Below, piece by piece: positions 31,915 to 35,649 of a stretch of DNA of 35,649 nucleotides. The notes under the pieces are model-generated. The model saw only the letters and a program-made list of their open reading frames with translations, ran no database searches and had not been told where the DNA came from. This stretch comes from Paraburkholderia oxyphila NBRC 105797 (GTDB lineage: Bacteria > Pseudomonadota > Gammaproteobacteria > Burkholderiales > Burkholderiaceae). Within the stretch, counting starts at the first letter, position 1. The number at the start of each line of letters is the position of its first letter. Both the position numbers and the translations under genes were made by a program. Location: contig NZ_BAYD01000104.1 in NCBI RefSeq assembly GCF_000685075.1, positions 1 through 35,649 on the forward strand, written 5' to 3'.

Positions 31915-33438
31915 TCAGGCGGTTGCGACCGGAATCTTGCCGATCTTCGCCTGCCATTCGGCGGGGCCGGTCTTGTGGACCGAGGTGCCCGACGAGTCGA
32001 CCGCGACCGTCACCGGCATGTCCTGCACGTCGAACTCGTAGATGGCTTCCATGCCGAGGTCTTCGAACGCGAGGACCTTCGAGCCGCGGATTGCCTTCGA
32101 CACGAGGTAGGCCGCGCCGCCCACTGCCATCAGGTAGGCCGCCTTGTGCTTCTTGATCGCCTCGATGGCGACCGGGCCGCGCTCGGCCTTGCCCACCATC
32201 GAGATGAGGCCCGTTTGCGAGAGCATCAGCTCCGTGAACTTGTCCATGCGCGTGGCCGTGGTGGGGCCGGCCGGGCCAACCACTTCGTCGCGCACCGGAT
32301 CGACCGGGCCGACGTAGTAAATCACGCGGTTCTTGAAGTCCACCGGCAGCTTCTCGCCCTTGGCGAGCATGTCGGCGATGCGCTTGTGCGCCGCGTCGCG
32401 GCCCGTGAGCATCTTGCCCGAGAGCAGCAGCGTCTGGCCCGGCTTCCACGAAGCGACTTCTTCGGGCGTGAGCGTGTTCAGGTCGACGCGCTTGCTGGTT
32501 TCCGTGTTCGGCTCCCAGTTGACCTTCGGCCATGCGTCGAGCGACGGCGCTTCGAGCTTCGCCGGGCCCGAGCCGTCGAGCACGAAGTGCGCGTGGCGCG
32601 TGGCGGCGCAGTTCGGGATCATCGCGACGGGCTTCGAAGCCGCGTGCGTCGGAGCCGCCATGATCTTCACATCGAGCACGGTAGCGAGACCGCCCAGACC
32701 CTGTGCGCCGATGCCGAGCGCGTTGACCTTCTCGTGCAGCTCGACGCGCAGCTCTTCGACCCAGTCCTTCGGGCCGCGCTTGATGATCTCCTGGATGTCG
32801 ATGGATTCCATCAACGATTCCTTCGCCATCAGCATCGCCTTCTCAGCGGTGCCGCCGATGCCGATGCCGAGCATGCCCGGCGGGCACCAGCCGGCGCCCA
32901 TCGTCGGCACGGTCTTGAGCACCCAGTCGACGATCGAGTCGGACGGGTTGAGCATCACGAACTTCGACTTGTTCTCCGAGCCGCCGCCCTTGGCCGCCAC
33001 CTGAACGTCGACCTTGTCGCCCGGCACGATTTCGTAGTGGATCACGGCCGGCGTGTTGTCCTTCGTGTTCTTGCGGCCGCCTTCGGGCGGGCTCACGATC
33101 GAGGCGCGCAGCACGTTGTCCGGGTTCAGGTAACCGCGGCGCACGCCTTCGTTGATCATGTCGGTGACGCCCATCGTGGCGCCGTCCCAGCGCACGTCCA
33201 TGCCGACCTTCACGAAGATCGTGACGATGCCGGTGTCCTGGCAGATCGGGCGCTTGCCTTCCGCGCACATGCGGCTGTTCGTGAGGATCTGCGCGATCGC
33301 GTCCTTCGCGGCCGGGCTCTCCTCGAGCTCGTACGCGCGGCCGAGCGCCTCGATGTAGTCCTGCGGATGGTAGTAGCTGATGTATTGCAGCGAATCCGCA
33401 ATGCTCTGGATCAGGTCTTCCTGTTTGATGACGGTCAT
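31915..33438 (-). CDS. fumA: Class I fumarate hydratase (iron-sulfur dependent)
   Basis: A 507-residue class I fumarase, the oxygen-sensitive [4Fe-4S] enzyme that converts fumarate to malate in the citric acid cycle. Three Cys fit as cluster ligands: C66 (RPICQDTG), C185 (GAGWCPPG) and C277 (IPNCAATRH); the spacings agree with other class I enzymes. The C-terminal domain has GPAGPTTATRMDKFTELML and DMPVTVAVDSSGTSVH. The ATG at 33438 gives a family-like N-terminus (MTVIKQEDLIQSIADSLQYI); further upstream the frame is not conserved. The yqhA-like gene lies 55 bases upstream on the same strand, so they may share a transcript. Its cluster makes it depend on the iron supply from this region. Confidence 0.96.
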   Translation of the reverse strand: MTVIKQEDLIQSIADSLQYISYYHPQDYIEALGRAYELEESPAAKDAIAQILTNSRMCAEGKRPICQDTGIVTIFVKVGMDVRWDGATMGVTDMINEGVRRGYLNPDNVLRASIVSPPEGGRKNTKDNTPAVIHYEIVPGDKVDVQVAAKGGGSENKSKFVMLNPSDSIVDWVLKTVPTMGAGWCPPGMLGIGIGGTAEKAMLMAKESLMESIDIQEIIKRGPKDWVEELRVELHEKVNALGIGAQGLGGLATVLDVKIMAAPTHAASKPVAMIPNCAATRHAHFVLDGSGPAKLEAPSLDAWPKVNWEPNTETSKRVDLNTLTPEEVASWKPGQTLLLSGKMLTGRDAAHKRIADMLAKGEKLPVDFKNRVIYYVGPVDPVRDEVVGPAGPTTATRMDKFTELMLSQTGLISMVGKAERGPVAIEAIKKHKAAYLMAVGGAAYLVSKAIRGSKVLAFEDLGMEAIYEFDVQDMPVTVAVDSSGTSVHKTGPAEWQAKIGKIPVATA

Positions 33439-33493
33439 GGCTAGCTTCTGTGGGGACAGGGGTGTTTTAAATCGTGTGGGCGGTGTGCCGCCT

Positions 33494-34111
33494 TTACTCC
33501 GACGTTGCCGTGTCGCGCACGGCGGCGCTTGTCGGCACCGGATGGCGCGCGGCAAGGTCGTGGTAGTGCTCGGGGTGCGTATGCGTGGTGAGGCGGTCGA
33601 TCCACGCCATCACCAGCGCGGAGAGCAGGAAGGCAACGTGAATGGCCACTTGCCAGATCACCGTGCGCTCGGAAACCGCGTCGGGATTGATGAAGGTTTT
33701 CAGCAGATGAATCGACGAAATGCTGATGAGCGCCATCGCGAGCTTCACCTTGAGCACGCCGGCGTTCACGTGGTCGAGCCATTCGGGCTCGTCGGGGTGG
33801 CCTTCGAGTCCCATGCGCGAGACGAAGGTTTCATAGCCGCCCACGATCACCATGATGAGCAGATTCGAGATCATCACCACGTCGATCAGGCCGAGCACGG
33901 CGAGCATGATGCTCGTCTCGTCGAGCGACATGGCGTGGGTGACGAGGTGCCAGACTTCCTTCAGGAACAGCACGCAGTAGACGGTCTGCCCGACGATCAG
34001 CCCCAGATAGAGCGGTACCTGGAGCCAGCGGCTCATGAAGATGATGCTGGGCAGCAAGCGCATGCGGCGAGGGCGAGCGGCGGACGGCGGCTGGGGACGT
34101 GCAGCGGACAT
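33494..34111 (-). CDS. YqhA/UPF0114 family membrane protein
   Basis: A 205-residue inner-membrane protein of the UPF0114 (YqhA) family, function unknown. About four hydrophobic helices are seen (near WLQVPLYLGLIVGQTVYCVL, IMLAVLGLIDVVMISNLLIM, LAMALISISSIHLLKTFI and VAIHVAFLLSALVMAW). The family signature MVIVGGYETFVSRM and DHVNAGVLKVKLAMALISIS is present. The N-terminus of about 20 residues is Arg/Pro-rich, and a His-rich tail (THTHPEHYHD) follows the last helix. The ATG at 34111 is the first start of the frame. It probably precedes fumA in a transcript. Confidence 0.9.
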   Translation of the reverse strand: MSAARPQPPSAARPRRMRLLPSIIFMSRWLQVPLYLGLIVGQTVYCVLFLKEVWHLVTHAMSLDETSIMLAVLGLIDVVMISNLLIMVIVGGYETFVSRMGLEGHPDEPEWLDHVNAGVLKVKLAMALISISSIHLLKTFINPDAVSERTVIWQVAIHVAFLLSALVMAWIDRLTTHTHPEHYHDLAARHPVPTSAAVRDTATSE

Positions 34112-34320
34112 GGGCGTTTCACGAGTGACGGAAATCGGGCGCGAACCTGGGCACGGGCGGCATGGTGCGCGGTAAGAAGGGTCTGCTCGAGCCTCTTGGC
34201 GAGTCTCGAGCCCCGGTCGCGCTGCGCACGCCGCCGGGCCGCGAGGGCCGGGCGGGCGCTATTGTAACGCGTCGGCGCGCCGCTTCGCCGGGACGCCGAC
34301 AGGTGGAAATTACAAAATAA

Positions 34321-35244
34321 TTACGAAGCCACGGGCGGCAGCCGTCTGGTCTTCAGGCTCGCGAGGGCGATGCCGCCGACCACGCAGGCGAGCGCGATGC
34401 CATGCGCGGGCGTGGGCCGCTCGCCGAGGAAGGCGATGCCGTACAGCGCGGCGGCCACCGGCAGCACGGCCGTGAAGACCCCCGCGATGCTGCCCGGCAC
34501 GTGGCGGATGCCCATCATCCAGAGGCAGAACGAGAACACGCTGGCCGAGAGCCCGTACCAGAGCACGAGCGCCCAGACGCTCGCGGGCACGCTCGCATAG
34601 TCAGGCGACAGCACGAACGACAGCGCGCCCGGCAACCCGACCGGCAGCATCAGCAGAAAGCCGAACAGGTGGGTATATGCACAGATCTCGAGCGGCGCGA
34701 GCGTTTGCGTGAGCCGGCGCGAGAGGATCACATAGAACGATTCGCAGCACACCGCGCCCAGCACCATGAGGTTGCCTACGAACGACCCCGGATCCGCCTG
34801 TCCGCCATCGACATGCGCAAGATTGATGACGGCGATGCCCACGATGGCGAGCGCGATCGACGCGAACGCCCGCGCGTCGGGCCGTTCGCGCAGGAACAGC
34901 CACGAGAACAGCGCAACCACGGCCGGGATCGTGCTCGTGATGACGCCCGCTGCGACGGCGCTCGTGCGATGCACGCCGCCGAGCATCAGCAGCGTAAACC
35001 CGAATGTACCGAAGAGGGCCTGAAGGAACAGATTGATCCATTCGCCGCGCTTCACGCGCCGCATGCGCGCGACGCGCAGCAGCGGCCAAAGCACGGCAAG
35101 GGCGATGACGAAGCGCAGCAGCGCGAACAGTGGAACGGGTAAAAACGCAACGATCGTTTTGCCGATGCCGACATTGCTGCCCACCAGCAGCATGGCGGCG
35201 ACGAGGAAAAGGGAATAGCGGTTCAAGCTGGAATCCGGACACAC
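34321..35244 (-). CDS. EamA family transporter (drug/metabolite exporter type)
   Basis: A 307-residue inner-membrane protein with two EamA repeats and about ten transmembrane helices. Repeat 1 covers LLVGSNVGIGKTIVAFLPVP to SWLFLRERPD; repeat 2 covers NLMVLGAVCCESFYVILSRR to YGIAFLGERPT. The LRERP and LGERPT loops after the fourth helix of each half are typical. Such proteins export metabolites or amino acids; the substrate is unknown. The start is either GTG at 35244 or TTG at 35226 (giving MNRYSLFLVAAMLLV); the second looks more like relatives, but neither has a good ribosome binding site. It is a single gene, without a clear terminator. Confidence 0.9.
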   Translation of the reverse strand: MCPDSSLNRYSLFLVAAMLLVGSNVGIGKTIVAFLPVPLFALLRFVIALAVLWPLLRVARMRRVKRGEWINLFLQALFGTFGFTLLMLGGVHRTSAVAAGVITSTIPAVVALFSWLFLRERPDARAFASIALAIVGIAVINLAHVDGGQADPGSFVGNLMVLGAVCCESFYVILSRRLTQTLAPLEICAYTHLFGFLLMLPVGLPGALSFVLSPDYASVPASVWALVLWYGLSASVFSFCLWMMGIRHVPGSIAGVFTAVLPVAAALYGIAFLGERPTPAHGIALACVVGGIALASLKTRRLPPVAS

Positions 35245-35639
35245 AGATCAGTTAGCATTCTAAATGGCCGCTTAACTGACTGTCACCGCATGGTGGTTTG
35301 CGCACGCGGGTTGCATAGGGAATTGGCACGCTCGTTCGACGAAACGCCGTGCGCGAAGTTGTGCGCCGCGTAAGTAGCGGGTAAGTTGCTGCGCTTAATC
35401 TTGCGCGTGTGGGTCCGCGCGCGACCCCATACGAGCGCGATTGCGACTTGATGCAACGAGTTGCAACGCGAGGCGGGCCAGGCGGCCCGGCCGCAGGACT
35501 GAAAAATGCCGCATTCGCGCCGGGGCATCGGAATACCGAGGGCCAGGGCGTGGCGGCGCAAGGAGACGGCGTGCGCAGGGATCGAAGATCCTGTGCACGT
35601 CCACGAGTTTGACGTTTCATCTTCACCAAGGGGTTGTCG
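35245..35639. other. Intergenic region without a convincing gene
   Basis: About 395 bases. Several short frames on both strands overlap each other, but none looks like a protein family or has a good ribosome binding site. The promoters of the EamA gene and of the possible gene at 35640 should lie here; none is clear. Confidence 0.45.
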
Positions 35640-35649
35640 ATGTCTGCGA
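35640..35649 (+). CDS. Possible start of a gene cut by the window edge
   Basis: ATG at 35640 follows AAGGGG with 6-base spacing, a good ribosome binding site, and reads Met-Ser-Ala before the window ends. Nothing more can be said. Confidence 0.35.

Noticed and set aside
35252..35629. 125-codon minus-strand frame at the right end
   Set aside because: Overlapping short frames on both strands, low complexity, no ribosome binding site or motif.

Overview
The window is a GC-rich bacterial chromosome segment with the gene content of a Burkholderiaceae betaproteobacterium (Paraburkholderia, Burkholderia or a close relative). The evidence is a LexA-type imuA-imuB-dnaE2 mutasome, a 48-residue DUF3563-type protein, FtrABCD iron uptake genes, a HemP-type protein and strongly GC-biased third codon positions. 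The genus is inference.

Layout. Positions 1-540 hold the 5' part of an unrecognised, less GC-rich gene that runs off the left edge, next to a tRNA-Pro(UGG) with its terminator (942-1067). Positions 1212-7409 are the SOS mutagenesis operon (imuA, imuB, dnaE2) behind a perfect LexA box. Positions 7477-9185 carry an RmlD-like reductase, a CopZ-type copper chaperone and a CueR-type regulator with its operator. Positions 9442-10226 hold a DUF3563-type small protein with a structured leader and a secreted proline-rich protein preceded by a second CueR-like operator. Positions 10370-18711 are housekeeping and metabolic genes: rlmJ, an aldo/keto reductase, 3-hydroxybutyrate dehydrogenase plus a patatin phospholipase, an aromatic/aspartate aminotransferase and uvrB.

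From about 18.9 to 31.8 kb the window is rich in iron and heme genes. It has ftrABCD (iron uptake), a HbpS/GlcG-like gene, hemP, then after a stress block (SRPBCC protein, OsmC, pirin and a divergent LysR regulator) the bfd-sORF-tonB-exbB-exbD cluster, murI and bacterioferritin. Three sites upstream of ftrA, hemP and bfd look like Fur boxes, so these units are probably repressed together by Fe-Fur. They cover inner-membrane iron import, energising of outer-membrane receptors, a heme-uptake regulator, iron storage and iron release.

The right end has class I fumarase with a YqhA membrane protein, an EamA transporter, and the first bases of a possible gene at 35640.

No CRISPR array, insertion sequence, integrase or rRNA was found. 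The observations most worth following are the second CueR-like operator in front of a secreted protein of unknown function, the switch-like leader of the DUF3563-type gene, a 20-codon membrane-peptide ORF with a strong ribosome binding site between bfd and tonB, and a roughly 90-residue low-complexity insertion in DnaE2.
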